NCBI RefSeq assembly: GCF_958450345.1 | Contig: NC_088784.1 | Span: 44,082,278-44,146,277, forward strand | Source: Calliphora vicina | Lineage: Eukaryota > Arthropoda > Insecta > Diptera > Calliphoridae | DNA: 64,000 bases | Direction: 5' to 3' | Shown: positions 1 through 11,047 of the stretch, one piece after another | Numbering within the stretch: position 1 is the stretch's first letter | Layout of the letters: each line of letters opens with the position of its first letter | Notes under the pieces: generated by a model | The model's database searches: none | What the model was told of the DNA's origin: nothing | What the model saw: only the letters and a program-made list of their open reading frames with translations | Program-made: the position numbers and the translations under genes

Positions 1-1
1 T

Positions 2-238
2 ACAAAAATTACCCACGGCTGCATCATTAATATGCAAATCTTACCACCATGTAATTGCGACGTATCGTATCCAACCAATCCGTCTCATCTTCTATCAGTA
101 TGCCCTCTTTACAACACTCAAAGGATCAACACCTTTGGAAACACAGATCCACTACAACTTCTAGCTAACCCAACAGATGATAATATATCGATAATAATAA
201 ATTTTTTAAAGTCTACTAACCTTTACCATTCTATATAA
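2..238 (+). pseudogene. C-terminal end of a LINE ORF2 (I/R1-like group), cut by window edge
   Basis: An open frame enters from the left edge and ends at 238. It carries a Cys/His tail of the form CNCD...HLLSVCPLY...R, which resembles the C-terminal C-x-C ... H-x4-C motif of RNase H-bearing or R1/I-type non-LTR retrotransposons. Only about 78 residues are visible, so RT and endonuclease, if present, lie outside the window. The following 3' UTR contains a GCTGAAGGCCTCAGTCGCTA segment typical of insect LINE tails and a (TAAA)n-type end near 395-412. Seen: motif, stop and tail. Inferred: clade. It could equally be a Loa- or Outcast-type element. Confidence 0.6.
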
Positions 239-415
239 TTTATACAAATCATTATTATACAATTTCTAACATACTGATCATTGTAATAAAACTTATTCAC
301 TAAATAACTATACTAACCTGTGAGCTGAAGGCCTCAGTCGCTATTGCTCTTTATTTTAAATTAGATTATAATTTTAATTGTACTCTAATTCTTTATAAAT
401 AAATAAATAAATATA
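239..415 (+). mobile_element. LINE 3' UTR with TAAATAAA tail
   Basis: This is the untranslated tail of the LINE above. It holds a GC-richer block around 320-345, then an AT-rich stretch ending in a short TAAATAAATAAATAAATA simple repeat that probably marks the 3' terminus of the insertion. Confidence 0.55.
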
Positions 416-622
416 TTGTAAAACACACAATATTATTACTAACTACTTAATGTTATACATACATATGTAATTCCACAAAGTTTTCCAATTAAAGTCGAAT
501 ACGGTTATAACGAAATACGTTTATGGAGAATACTTTACTTTTTTTAAAGAATAGAATTTAATGGAGCATAAATAAAATTGCAACATATTTATAACCTTAC
601 CTAGAACACTTAAAGACATAAT

Positions 623-707
623 TAGGGTTTTTATCCCGAGAATTCCCGGTAAAATTTTAACGGTAATTTGAATAATTTTTAACTAGGTCGGGAAATTAAA
701 AACCCTT
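623..707. mobile_element. 85-bp hAT-like mini-MITE
   Basis: Ends are TAGGGTTTTT and AAAAACCCTT. Flanks are GACATAAT (615-622) and AACATAAT (708-715), a 7/8 match and so a likely 8-bp target duplication. The inner GAATTCCCGG resembles the ends of the 1-kb MITE at 18889-19901. No coding capacity. Confidence 0.6.
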
Positions 708-1100
708 AACATAATACATACACACGGCAAATCGAGTTTGTTATAACCGTGTTCGACTGTAATAATAACTGTAGAAATAAATTGCTTGTAAATGTGCTAA
801 TCTCTTCTAGGCGACAAAAATAATGTGTTACAATTTATTTACCATCTACTTGTTAGGTAGATGGAACAAATTTACATTGCAATTCGGGTGCCTGTTTTAT
901 TTTTCAAAAAAGGGGGACTTATTTTGAAATAAATGAAAAATACACATTTAAATAAAACACAAGTATGTATGTAACTGACAAGCAAAATTGAGATTTTAAA
1001 GTGGTACTGTACGCTAACAGTGATAGTAATTTTTTTTAAATATTAAAGAGTTATATATCCGTTGAAGGCACGGTAGAGCGTAGAGGAATGGTGCTAGGGG
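708..1100. other. AT-rich unassigned DNA
   Basis: No ORF, repeat or RNA signal that I can support. A small inverted motif (CCATCTACTTGTTAGGTAGATGG, near 841-863) forms a short hairpin. Confidence 0.4.
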
Positions 1101-1149
1101 AATGAAATGTTCCCAAAATATTATCTCTTAATCATAAATGTTTAACATT

Positions 1150-1625
1150 GAAAATGGACACAATCAGTACAGCCAAACAAATTGTCCGTCCTAAGTCTAA
1201 AAACGAAATTGGGCGCAAAAAGTTATTGCAATACCTAAGTTAGTGTGTCCAAAATTACAATAACAATATTCATCCCAATTTCTTGCTTTATGTACGCTCT
1301 TATCGCAGATAGTACTGAACGATTTACACGCTCAGAAGCATTGGAATGGGGTTAATAGATTGCCGTATAAACATGGTTAATGCCGTATTTTTTTTTTATA
1401 ATTTGAATTGATTTGATTTAAATTGTAAGCCATTATCAGATACTATAACTTCTGAAGATCCAAAAGTAAGAATAAGCTCTTGTTCCAGACAAATAATTAC
1501 AATGTCAGCTGTAAATTTCTTTATTGGTTTTAAAAAACTAAATTTGGAAAATACTTACATTTCCAGTTTTTGAACAGGGATAAGGACCTAAAAAGTCTAT
1601 ATAGAGTTTTTGGAACCAAAGATTC
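1150..1625 (-). pseudogene. gypsy integrase core fragment
   Basis: Spread over different minus-strand frames are YIDFLGPYP (first catalytic Asp), VSDNGLQF (second Asp) and SNASERVNRS (catalytic Glu), in the right order and approximate spacing for a DD35E retroviral-type integrase. Internal stops and frameshifts separate the three blocks. The NASERVNRS form is typical of insect gypsy-group integrases. The product would have joined element cDNA to host DNA; this copy cannot be functional. Confidence 0.75.
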
Positions 1626-1956
1626 CAAGCGAGATCGTCTTGCACTTTTTCTCCAGAACAGTTCTCCATTCGTATGTAGTTTTATATACATTAGACCTTA
1701 TCCCTCCCTTGAAATATGTAGAATTTAAATCTACGAAAACCCCAGTGTCTTCTAAAACCGACAATTCTAAATCCACGATTTTGAACAGATCTTGTTTTTT
1801 GGCCCTCGAAAGCTTATCAGAAACTGTATTGCGACTGCCTTTACGATGTTCTATTTTAAAACTAAATCCTTGGAGTTTTAAAGCCCATCTTGCCAACCGA
1901 GAACTTAAGTCAGTTTGGGACCTAAAACACAAGGCCGGTGATGACAGTGAACTCAT
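1597..1956 (-). pseudogene. gypsy RNase H C-terminal fragment
   Basis: The 119-residue frame contains SRLARWALKLQGFSFKIEHR followed closely by a degenerate VSDKLSR. This corresponds to the conserved end of Ty3/gypsy RNase HI (G-RLARWAL-LQ ... H-G--N-VAD-LSR). The usual Gly before RLARWAL is Ser and the usual Ala-Asp is Ser-Asp, so catalytic positions are degraded. It lies between the RT fragment and the integrase fragment as expected. Confidence 0.75.
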
Positions 1957-2288
1957 GTCCTTCCACGTAAACTCTGAATTTTTATACTTAGCATTGCTGC
2001 TAAGCTTCTTGTTCGGTTACTAAATAGTTACGTTGGGCTTGGTTGAGTTTCTTAGACATGAAGGCGATTGGATACTCTTCAGAATCCGCAGTGTTTTAAC
2101 CAATACGCTTTCTATTCTAGTGCTGCTTGCTACTCACAGTGTATATGAAAAGTTTTTGCAAAATCACGGCTATGCAACACCTCAAAAGCCTGAATAGCTA
2201 ATTCACTCCAAATAAATTTACGATGTGACTTTAACAAATCTGTTAAAGGTGAAGTTATTGTGGCATAGTTCTTGATAAACTTCCGATA

Positions 2289-2805
2289 CTAACCGGACAT
2301 ACCCAGAAATCTTCTAAGTTGTTTGACATATCTTGGTTGCGGGGAATCTATTATGGCCAAAATTTTCGCAATATCTGTGCAAACCACCCCGTCTCCAACT
2401 ATTTCGTCCAGTTGCACGAAATTGACGAGCCACTTCTCGTAACACATGCAAACGGCTCTCAAATGTGTCAGACACAATCAACAAATCATCCAGATAGACG
2501 AACACTTCCGACACTGGTACCACTTGTCCATTAACCTTGACTTGGTTTGGGTGCATTGCAAAGGCGAAAACGCATAACCTTGTAATGGCACAAGGGGCGA
2601 CCAGGAACGGTGAATGCCCTGTTATTTTTCGATGATTTATCAAGAGGTATTTTCCAAAAAGCATACATCAAATCAAGACTAGTAATATACTCTGCTTGAG
2701 GTAATCTCGATAAGATACCATTACAAGCAGTGGATATGCATCCTTCAGAGTTACTGAGTTGGCCTTCCTGCTATCAAGGCATAACCTAACTTTCCTGGGT
2801 TTACG
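2289..2805 (-). pseudogene. gypsy reverse transcriptase, palm region
   Basis: Two overlapping minus frames carry VFVYLDDLLIVS (the catalytic Y-x-DD motif) and a downstream RRFLGMSG connection motif. Upstream at 2700-2805 another frame gives KPRKVRLCLDSRKANSVT-KDAYPL, the finger/palm start of gypsy RT. At least two frameshifts break the protein. The N-terminal part continues beyond the inserted element, at 5346-5480. Confidence 0.75.
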
Positions 2806-2984
2806 TACCGGTTTGTCGGTTAACCGAAAATTGGCCTTTTTTAAAAAACGGTTTTTCGGTTAACCGACTTCGAAAAAACCGGTTTAACTGGTTAACCGAC
2901 ATTGAAAGGAATTATTTTTAAAGTTTAAACATTACATTTTTATGTTTAGAAAACATAAAATATCCAATAAAGTAAATATAGCTT

Positions 2985-3151
2985 TAAAATGTGTATACAA
3001 ACTAAAATAACATTTTTAACAAAAAATGAAAAAAACAACTTTGGAAAAAAAAAATGTTGTTTACCTAAAAATATTTAAAATTTGTATTTTGAAGTATAAT
3101 TTGGTGAAGGGTATATAAGATTCGGCACAACCGAATATAGCTCTCTTAGTT
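2985..3151 (+). mobile_element. DINE-1-like (Helentron) element, 3' end only
   Basis: Contains GGTGAAGGGTATATAAGATT followed by the terminal hairpin TTCGGCACAACCGAA and CTCTCTTAGTTG, matching the 3' ends of the copies at 3311, 30621 and 31382. The sequence just upstream matches the 30621 copy, so it is a 5'-truncated member of that subtype. Confidence 0.65.
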
Positions 3152-3642
3152 GATTTTGTTAGTATAATGCTCCCTTCGATCAAAAAACTAAAACTTTGAC
3201 CCACTGTAAAAAAATTCAGACCAGCTGGACTATAAGTTTATTCTACAAAAATTATCTGTTGGACCATTGGTTTATTCATTAAATTCCAACCAAAAAATGT
3301 AAATCATAAATTTTTATACCCTTCAGCTTCGTGTGAAGGGTATATATAAGTTTGTCATTCCGTTTGTAATTTCTACATTTTTCATATCCGACCCTATAAA
3401 GTATATATATTCTGGATCCTTATAGATAGCGGAGTCGATTAAGCCATGTCCGTCTGTCTGTCTGTTGAAATCAATTTTCTGAAGGCCCCAGATATCTCCG
3501 GGATCCAAATCTTCAACAATTCTGTCAGACATACTTTCGAGAATTTTTCTATTTAAAATCAGCAAAATCCGTCCATAAATAACGGAGATATGAGCAAAAA
3601 TCCGAGACAACCTCTGAAAATTTCATCAAAAAACACAATGTA

Positions 3643-4040
3643 TTGCATGCTTTGACAAAAAAGCAACAAAACGTATGTGGGGATGTGCAAGCTTTGCGTA
3701 TTTTGTTTTTTTTTTGTGTTTTGTTTCTTTTGGCGTTGTTGTTGTTTTTTATACAACTAAACGTTTGTTTGGTTGTGTGTTGGTTTTTTTTGACAAAAAA
3801 GCAACAAATCGTATGTTTGGATGTGCATGCTTTGCGTATTTTGTTTTTCTTTTGTGTTTTGTTTCTTTTGGCGTTGTTGTTGTTTTTTATACAATTAAAC
3901 GTATGTTTGGATGTGTGTTGGTTTCATTGCCTTGCGTATTTTGTTTTTGTTTTTTCTTTTGGTGTTTTGTTTCGTTTGGCGTTGTTGTTGTGTTTTGTGT
4001 TCTTGATATATTTAGGATGCTGTACGCTGAAAGTGGGCAA
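3643..4040 (+). repeat. GT-rich tandem repeat in the core of DINE-1-like copy A
   Basis: Units of roughly 145 bp carry CAAGCTTTGCGTATTTTG, TTTTGGCGTTGTTGTTG and ACAAAAAAGCAACAAA. Two full units and a partial one are present. The same repeat is longer in copy C (31728-32245) and is found reversed in copy D. It makes spurious hydrophobic ORFs. Confidence 0.75.
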
Positions 4041-4054
4041 TGTACATACATATA

Positions 4055-4596
4055 CAGTGAATGTCACTTAAAATCGTACACCATCGTACTAAAATTTTAT
4101 TCATTAGTTTTAGAAAGTTGATGTTTTTGAAATAATTTAAAATGCTATTTTTATATTGTGTGTGCTATTACCTATCCGAAAATATGGTATAATTTTAATT
4201 GCGCTTATCTACAAATAACAAAATTGGGTAACACTGTCAGTGCCCAGAATATCAACTCTTCATTTAAAATCCTACAGCCTATAAAAAATAGCAAAGGATA
4301 CCCTACAAAGTATTAGGATTATTTAATATTAACTTTTTTTTAATTTTTAAAGTTTTAATTGTAATTTAATATAAGTGTACGAATTTAAGTGAAATATGAA
4401 TTTTGTGATGTTCTTTAATTTTCATCAATATTTTTTTTAAGGAATTGAGGTTTTGTTAACTTTTTTGTTAAAATACATATTTTTTGTTCCAATTAATAAA
4501 ATGACTTAATTTTTTATATAATCACCTATTATTGCCTGTATAATTTCATAATATTTAAAAAAAAATATGTTGTACGATTTTGAGTGACACTCACTG
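4055..4596 (+). mobile_element. Tc1/mariner-type MITE, copy 1
   Basis: 542 bp with ends CAGTGAATGTCACTTAAAAT and its inverted counterpart TTTTGAGTGACACTCACTG, flanked by TA on both sides (4053-4054 and 4597-4598). The uninterrupted sequence of copy C (near 32253-32270) shows the empty site, which confirms a TA insertion. Non-coding; mobilised in trans. Copies 2 and 3 lie at 54538 and 58958. Confidence 0.85.
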
Positions 4597-5345
4597 TATA
4601 CTAATTATAAAAAATAATAATGTATCCACAACAAAGGTGAAGGGTATATAAGATTCGGCATAGCCGAATATAGCACTCTTACTTGTTTAATTAAATATGT
4701 GGTCATTTGAAATTCATTATCACTTTGACTTTCTGATATGAAACCGAAAATGTTCCAAGTCCCAAAAAGGACGAAATTCTTCTTAACTGTGATTATTTGT
4801 CACTAAAAATCATACCAAAAATATTTAAAACAAATTATTTTAGAAGGTTTTTTGTCTCTCCTGTTATATTTCTGAAAATGAAAATAGCACGTTTGTACAC
4901 TAAGCTAACTCAATGAATACTAAAATTAACTTTTAAGATCAAAACATATTCAAATTTATTGAAAGAACATCAAAGATATGTATATAAAATTCAATTTTAC
5001 GTTTTGTAAGCTCATCATCATTAGTAAGAATTAGCCTAAACTTCTAGAATTATGCGGAATTTAATTCTAATTTTCAATAGCTTCATTATGTGCATTTGAT
5101 TCTGAAAAAAGTTTTTAAGTAAACTGATCGTTCTCTACTATTTAGAATCCTCACAAACAGTCCAAAAGTTTGATATAATGTGTATACAATGAATATTAAA
5201 AATTCACCAAAACATGAGATTTATTCATTTTAGTCCCAAATTTTAAAACCGGTTAACCGAAAATCAACATTTTAAATTAACCGGTTCGCAAAAAACCGAG
5301 ATTTTGAAGAAAATCCGGTTTTTTCGGTTAACCGGTTTATAAACA

Positions 5346-5480
5346 CTGGTACTAACACACGCACTATCTGGCTCTTCAATTTCGTCCATCTTAAACATAC
5401 GATCTAGCTCTGCATAGATTAAAGGGTGCTTAATGGGTGCAGCATTACCTACATCAATGGCTTGCGAAATTGTATTAGTT
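5346..5480 (-). pseudogene. gypsy RT N-terminal fragment
   Basis: The minus frame reads AAPIKHPLIYAELDRMFKMD followed by EIEEPDSACVS. This is the N-terminal PIKQ-(R/P)-Y...E-DRML---VIEES-S-W-SPV block of gypsy RT. It joins the palm fragment at 2289-2805 across the inserted element. Confidence 0.7.
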
Positions 5481-5643
5481 CTTCATAGAACTTATCTAGA
5501 AAATAATGAAAATGAATTTATTACTATTTGTAATCGCTGTTCTTGTGAGTCCTTTAAAAGCTTTTGTTCACTTATTGTTACTAAAGATAAAGCTTTCCAC
5601 TTCTTGAGTCTGACCATCTGCAGTTTTAACAATGGACTTAATG

Positions 5644-6556
5644 CACGCAGAGAAAAAATATGGTTGTGGTAACCATTAACTAAGAGCAACATATTATGAT
5701 CAGATTTATGCTTGTAGTCCAAACATATTATGATAATTTTTGGTGTCATGAAATATCATAATATGTTCTGAAATAATCATATTATGATACAAATCAGTCA
5801 TAACATGTTCTGAAATAATCATATTATTATATAAATCAATCATAATATGACCCAAAGTAATCATATTTATAACCCAATTAAATCATATTATGATCCAATG
5901 AAATCATATTTTGATCTAAAGTAATTACATTATTATTAAAATTTATTTTTATAATTACAAAATTTTATTTTAATATGTTTTAGTTTTGAGGTACTAAATT
6001 CCCAATTAAAATATTATTGATAAATTCACTGAAATTTATTGTTATTCGCTCTAGGAAAGTTAAAGATAATTTACAAATAAAACTATAGAGCGAATGGGAA
6101 TTACAGACACTCAAAATTTACTTTTAAAAATAACACAGCTTAGACAAACACCAGCACTCACAAATGGTAGGAAAAAGACTATTAAAAGTAAACATACTTT
6201 GTTTGCATCTTAAACATATTATGACTACATAATATAATATGTTTACCTATTTACCATTATTTAGTTGTTGTAAATATATTATGTTTACATCTTAAACATA
6301 CTATGACTACGCGTATAGAAATTTAACATTTAATGGTTGTACATAACATAATATGTTTACCTATTTATCATTATTTAGTTGTGCGAACCATTCGGTGAAC
6401 CATATTCATATTTATAACATTTAATGGTTACAGTAACTAAAATATTGTTTAAATTTAATAAAAACAACAATTATATGTTTACGACAACAATATATTGTTA
6501 CAACGAACATAGTATAGTTGTCGTAACCATGTCGAACCATGTTTTTTCTCTGCGTG
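5644..6556. mobile_element. MITE with CACGCAGAGAAAAAA inverted ends
   Basis: Left end CACGCAGAGAAAAAATATGG and right end CATGTTTTTTCTCTGCGTG are inverted repeats. The body is full of (A)CATATTATGA / TCATAATATG repeats and has no ORF of note. It sits inside the decayed gypsy. The target duplication is not clear, so I do not assign a superfamily. Confidence 0.6.
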
Positions 6557-6607
6557 TGTGCACAAAATTAATATTAATCCCTAAAAATCCTTTTGCAGCA
6601 TGTGCAC

Positions 6608-7097
6608 TAGAGTGACCGTAAGAAATTGATGGCGGAATTTTGTTCGTCTGGACCCCATAAAACGATTCCCCTTTCCAGATATTGAGATAACCGAAATTTG
6701 AGCTCGATTAGACGTTAACCTGTGCCACTCGTCGCTCAAAGTGTTGAGGTACATTTTCAGGGAAAAATATGGAATTTTTTCAGTTTTTGTAAAAATTTTG
6801 CCATTAAAAAATTACTTTTGTAATTTGATTTAAAATAATCGAAATGTGTACGTAATTGTCATTCTAATAAGATATAAAAGACAAAAATTGGTTAAAAAAT
6901 TTTAAAGCTATTAAAAATTCGCCAGGCCATTAATGTGTCTCAGGCCACTAGAACAAGCAATGTAGGAACAAAATTATCAATTTTGAGAAATATTAAAATA
7001 AATATATGAGTTTTTGTCTAGCTCAAATTTCGGTTATCTCAATATCTGAAACAAGATTCCGAAATTTTTTCCCCCCATATGAGATCCGGTCACCCTA
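6608..7097. mobile_element. hAT-like MITE (TAGAGTGACCG ends)
   Basis: Ends TAGAGTGACCG and CGGTCACCCTA; flanks ATGTGCAC (6600-6607) and ATATGCAC (7098-7105), 7/8 identical. The interior (about 6790-7020) is clearly related to the arms of the 2.4-kb inverted repeat at 22731-25166, so they are one family. No ORF. Confidence 0.75.
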
Positions 7098-7250
7098 ATA
7101 TGCACCTAAACAGCTGACTGAAGCTCATGTGTCCAACAACTCAGAAACAGTTTTGCTAAATAGTTGTACCTCTGCATACGGTCATGTCATTTGGTTTATC
7201 ATACATCGTTCTTTGCAGACAACGACGCGTATAATTAACATTCCTCCCAA
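7098..7250 (-). pseudogene. gypsy protease fragment with stop in active site
   Basis: The minus frame reads TVSELLDT-stop-ASVSCLGA across about 7098-7150. Retropepsins have LLDTGAS; here the glycine codon is a TGA stop. This is the only protease trace. Gag upstream was not recognised. Confidence 0.6.
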
Positions 7251-7335
7251 AATTGCGTATACGTTCAGTTGAACGCTTTTGTTTCAAACTAATGGCGTTT
7301 TCTTTTCTGACACAAAATGTTGCCAACATATTTTT

Positions 7336-8955
7336 ACATAATCTTAATATTTCACTATAAAAACTAGATCTGATAAGTATGATTCCAGCAATCCCCGGGT
7401 ACTTGGTGGTAGTAGACATTTAATTTTGTGTATCAACCCCTTATGTATCAATCTTGCCTAAAGCCTGGGGAATGTCCAAAGCAGTATTTTTTATTTTCAA
7501 AAGATTTTCTTATCTCTCCAGTCAATCGATTTACTTGTTCAATTGTTCCATGTTGTTCACGAAAACCAAATTGCTGAACTGGGATAACATTTCGGTATGG
7601 TATAATTTTACATTGTAATATTTTCTCAAATAACTTCCTAAGCCAGGAAAAGATTGTAGGCATCATTATAATCTGAGCAATTTTCCAATTTGTTGGGAAG
7701 ACGCCTAGTCTTATGATCGCTGAAAACAGTACAGGTTGCAGGATTATGGCTATATTAGGAAGATTTTTAATCATTGTTGGTGTAATTTTGTCATAACCTG
7801 GAGATTTTTTTGTATTTATGTTGAGCTTGATGACTTGTCGAACGTCCTCTGGACTCATTCTGATTTAATCACACTCTGTCTCATAAACAAGAGGATTATC
7901 CAGTACAAAATTATTGTGTGGGTTGTGCTTAAAAACGTTACTCAGGTGCTCGGCAAAAATTAATGCTTCGTCCTTAGCATTTCTTGCCCAATTACCGTCG
8001 GCTTTTCCCTACAGACTTTTTCCATCTATCGGTGCACCGGTAGTTTGATGTTACGTATGGCTTTCCAAGAGTTCGTATATTTAGTATTCGTCAAACACTC
8101 GATGTATCTTCTATTTCTGCGATCCTTCTCTAAACAAAGAGCTGTATTCAGTCTTCTAGTAGCGATGCAGGTGATCTATGTTGTTGCCACTCTCTTCTAA
8201 GCTTTCTCTTTTCGAGAAGTAATCGTTCAATATCGGAATTGGAAATAAGCATTTTTTGGCTTTATAGGGATTTTGATCTTTGAATGATCCAGAGCCGAAG
8301 TAATTAATGACTTGAAGTCACTGACGCATTCTTTTATCTCTCCCTCACACTGTATATTTGGATTTAAGCCAGTTTGTTTTGTAAAGCGGAATATTTGCTG
8401 GAGATTTTGGAATATTTTTCCCATAATAGGTTACTATTACGGGTGAATGGTCGGAAGATATGTCAAAAGATATTTCCGGATAATGCAGTCTATAAGGTCA
8501 CGAATTTTTCTAGGATCAGTAGGCCAGTATATTGGTTGACTAGACTATTTTTACTGTCAAATAGAGCCTTGTAAAGTTGTCTTCCTCTAGGGTTAATTAA
8601 CCGTGAAGCCCAGTATGCGTGTTTCGCATTGTAATCATCACATGCCAGGAAACGATCTCCTAGAGTTTCAAAGAATTCTTCAAACTTGTCCTTAGTCATC
8701 GGGAATCGTGGAGGACAATATATTGAACTGTCAAACTTACAAGTAAACAATCCAATCGAATGGAAGTTGCTTGCATATATTCTTTTGAAAACTCATCTAG
8801 GACATAATGTTTTAAACGGTTCTTAATTAAGATACCAGTACCACCATGAGCCTTACCGTCGGAAAGATTTGTGTTGTGGAATGAAAATCCTGGGATATTA
8901 AAGTTGTATATATTTGTAAGGTGAGTCTCAGAAATTAACATCATATCGATACTTT
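7336..8955 (-). pseudogene. Truncated Jockey-clade LINE ORF2 (family A, second copy)
   Basis: This region matches about 13560-15330 of the full-length family A element. It holds an endonuclease part (MLISETHLTN, FHNTNLSDGKAHGGTG, LACDDYNAKHAYW; 8490-8944) and RT N-terminal parts (SPGYDKITPTMIKNLPN, GVFPTNWKIAQIIM; 7448-7858). Many frameshifts split it into short ORFs. Both 5' and 3' ends are missing; the match stops near 7336 and 8955. In family members the endonuclease nicks DNA and the RT copies the RNA at the nick. This copy is dead. Confidence 0.8.
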
Positions 8956-11047
8956 AAATTGAAAAAAACATTAATTATATTAATTGAATTGTTTATAAAA
9001 TCCTTTTTATATTTGACTACTATAGGGTTAGCGAAAAGTACCGGGTTAACGAAAAACATCTTAGTTTTCTTGAACATAATTGAATTATGTAGATATTATT
9101 CATTTTGGTTTGTAATGCGAGCAATATTACCCAACTAGTTACCTCTGATAGAACGTGCGAAACATTTTCCGAAAATACCTAAGTTTTTATGTTAAAATTT
9201 AATTTTCATTTAGAACAACTGGATCCAAACTCTCACATAAATTGTGTTGAACAGTATATCTGCCAAGAAAGATATTCAGAGAATATAAAAGCCATTACAT
9301 ATGTATGTATTTATGTGTATAAGACCCAAGGTCAAGTATGTGTGTTTTTTCTGTCATCTTTTGTGGAATTGATGAAATAATGAATCTATTTATATTGCGT
9401 AAGTGTGTCAATATGTAAGTAGTAAATTTGTTAAACATCGTTGTAAGTGAATTGTTTACGTTTGACAGGTATGAATGTTTATGTCTGGTTTTGTTTGACA
9501 AAGAAGAATATGTAAGTCGAAGGAGAGATTCATTAACCATGCTGTTTATTTGCCCATCAAACAATAAAATTAGCTTTCCTTTCCAATAATTTATACCACA
9601 TTTAAATTTGAACGCTTAATTAAATTAGCAAATCAACAAAACAACCAAGTAGACAAACAATGAAACAGACAATAAGAAAGAACATAAGAATGTAAATTCA
9701 ACCATTAGGGAGGTACAAAATTCGTAGACGAAGAGATAAATCGAAATTTGTATAATATGTTTGGACTAATAAATCCATTTATGTGTTTTCGATCGTTTTC
9801 TATTTATTCTAAAGGAAAAAAACATTTTGATACAAAAATAACGGACTTTGAAAAGGTCCTCAAACATTTAAATCCTTTAAAACAAATATGAGCAAAAAAG
9901 TAGAAACGAATGCAAAATGTACATTTATATTATTGATCCATCATATCACTGGCACTTTCATTTAAGTTGATAACATCAACCACATAAATGAACCTGTCTA
10001 ATAAATATGTACTTATTTCTTATATTTTGTTCCTGTTATTGTATTTGTCACGTGTATTTAAACAGCGCTAAATGATTAAATATTTATATATACACATAGA
10101 TACAAATAGACGACATACGCATACACATACACATAGATACAACTTTGCACACAAGTACGTACAAACATACATACATATGTATGTCTATGATGTGAGTCTG
10201 TATGCTGGGTATCTTTGGTAAAAAGGAAGTTACAATATTTTGTGCAGGAATCTCACAGGATGAAGCACCGCGTAAAATGTTTCTACATAAATACACAATA
10301 CGATATGAACTAGCTACGAAATGCAAAGAAAACATCACACAGTGGGGAGTTTTCTAAAAAATATATTTATAAAACTTCATTTTTAATTATTCAAAGAATA
10401 TATGATATGAAAAGTTCGCACCCTGATTTACGTAAAAGCAAATTGTAAATATTTTAGTACTTAAAAAGTAAGAAAATTAACAAAAAAATAAATTAACAAT
10501 TTTCAAACAAAAATTTCAATTCAACATTCTTAACTGCACATTAAACTAATATCAAGAACAACTAAAGCGATTGGCCCATAATCATAGTAAAAAATAAAGT
10601 ACATTTTAAGAGAATTAAACTCGACTTTACTTAAGAGTGGACTTTAGCTCTATCATAGACAAGTTAAAGTATACTTCTGACGCTGAAGTCGACTCTAAAT
10701 ATAAAACTAGTTGTTTTTAACTCGTTTAACAACAGCATCTGCTGTTCTTCGCAGAGTAAAAAAGTTCGTCACAAAGTAAAAAATGTTTAAGTTACAAGAT
10801 ATTGGTAGAGATTTTGCAATTATTGAACAGTTATCAATAAAATTAGTACCAAAATATCGTAATTATGATATTAATCTTATCATTTCCATTTTTCCACAAC
10901 AAACAACTTTCTTTCTTTAGATGTCCCGGTTACTTTTATTGTTTACGTTTTTTGGATGTTTTTAATTTTGTTTGTCAGCTGTTCAACGTTGTCACTTGTC
11001 TGTTTTTTGTTTTATATTGTATGAAAACATTTTCTACATTTGCGGTG
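8956..11047. other. AT-rich DNA without recognisable genes
   Basis: Short ORFs here have compositional bias and no domain I recognise. The stretch 10075-10190 is a degenerate TACA/CATA microsatellite. Around 10620-10720 there are several AAGTCGACTT-like inverted motifs similar to those near 12322 and 42470, perhaps an old MITE end. Confidence 0.4.
10075..10190. repeat. Degenerate (TACA)n microsatellite
   Basis: Runs of ACATACATACATATGTATGT and CATACACATACACATAG, typical dipteran intergenic simple sequence. Confidence 0.7.

Larger units (their letters stand above)
3311..4685 (+). mobile_element. DINE-1-like non-autonomous Helentron, copy A
   Basis: Starts with TTTTTATACCCTTCAGCTTC, followed by CCGACCCTATAAAGTATATA, a GTCTGTCTGTC microsatellite (3450-3464) and a core with a GT-rich tandem repeat (3643-4030). 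It ends in GAAGGGTATATAAGATT, the hairpin TTCGGCATAGCCGAA and CTCTTACTTG. This architecture (subterminal inverted ACCCTTC/GAAGGGT, GTCY microsatellite, 3' stem-loop, T-rich target) is that known for Drosophila INE-1/DINE-1 Helentron derivatives. ORFs inside are compositional and are not genes. It is interrupted by a Tc1-type MITE. Confidence 0.75.
2806..5345. mobile_element. DNA element with CCGGTT-rich inverted ends, inserted in gypsy RT
   Basis: Both ends are built of CGGTTAACCG motifs in inverted orientation; the right end reads AACCGGTTTATAAACACTG and the left end is a degraded counterpart. The gypsy RT reading resumes on either side (EIEEPDSACVS at right, KPRKVRLCLD at left), which shows it is an insertion. 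The end style resembles the hAT MITE at 29142. I could not settle an 8-bp target duplication. Inside are a DINE-1-like 3' end (about 2985-3151) and a complete DINE-1-like copy (3311-4685). Confidence 0.55.
1110..7250 (-). mobile_element. Decayed Ty3/gypsy-type LTR retrotransposon, interrupted by several TEs
   Basis: Reading the minus strand from high to low coordinates gives the gypsy order protease (about 7.15 kb), RT (5.48-5.35 and 2.80-2.29 kb), RNase H (1.96-1.80 kb) and integrase (1.62-1.15 kb). The body is cut by a hAT MITE (6608-7097), a CACGCAG-ended MITE (5644-6556) and a CCGGTT-ended element (about 2806-5345). Frames are broken throughout and no LTRs or gag were recognised, so this is a fossil. 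No env-like ORF was seen. Confidence 0.8.

Noticed and set aside
3323..3610. 95-codon ORF repeated at 31394-31693 and 57990-58295, which looks conserved
   Set aside because: It is the conserved 5' block of the DINE-1-like element. Conservation reflects repeat copies, and the frame includes the GTCTG microsatellite.
3643..4121. ORFs of 142 and 148 codons rich in Phe, Leu, Val and Cys (also 31766-32284 and 57474-57957), looking like membrane proteins
   Set aside because: They are read-through of the GT/TTTTG-rich tandem repeat in DINE-1-like elements, open in two frames at once and repeated at three loci with TE boundaries.
2806..5345. Perfect 8-bp TSD for the CCGGTT-ended element
   Set aside because: Several alignments of the flanks (around GTTAGTACC and GTAAACCC on the minus strand) are possible and none is identical; left unresolved.
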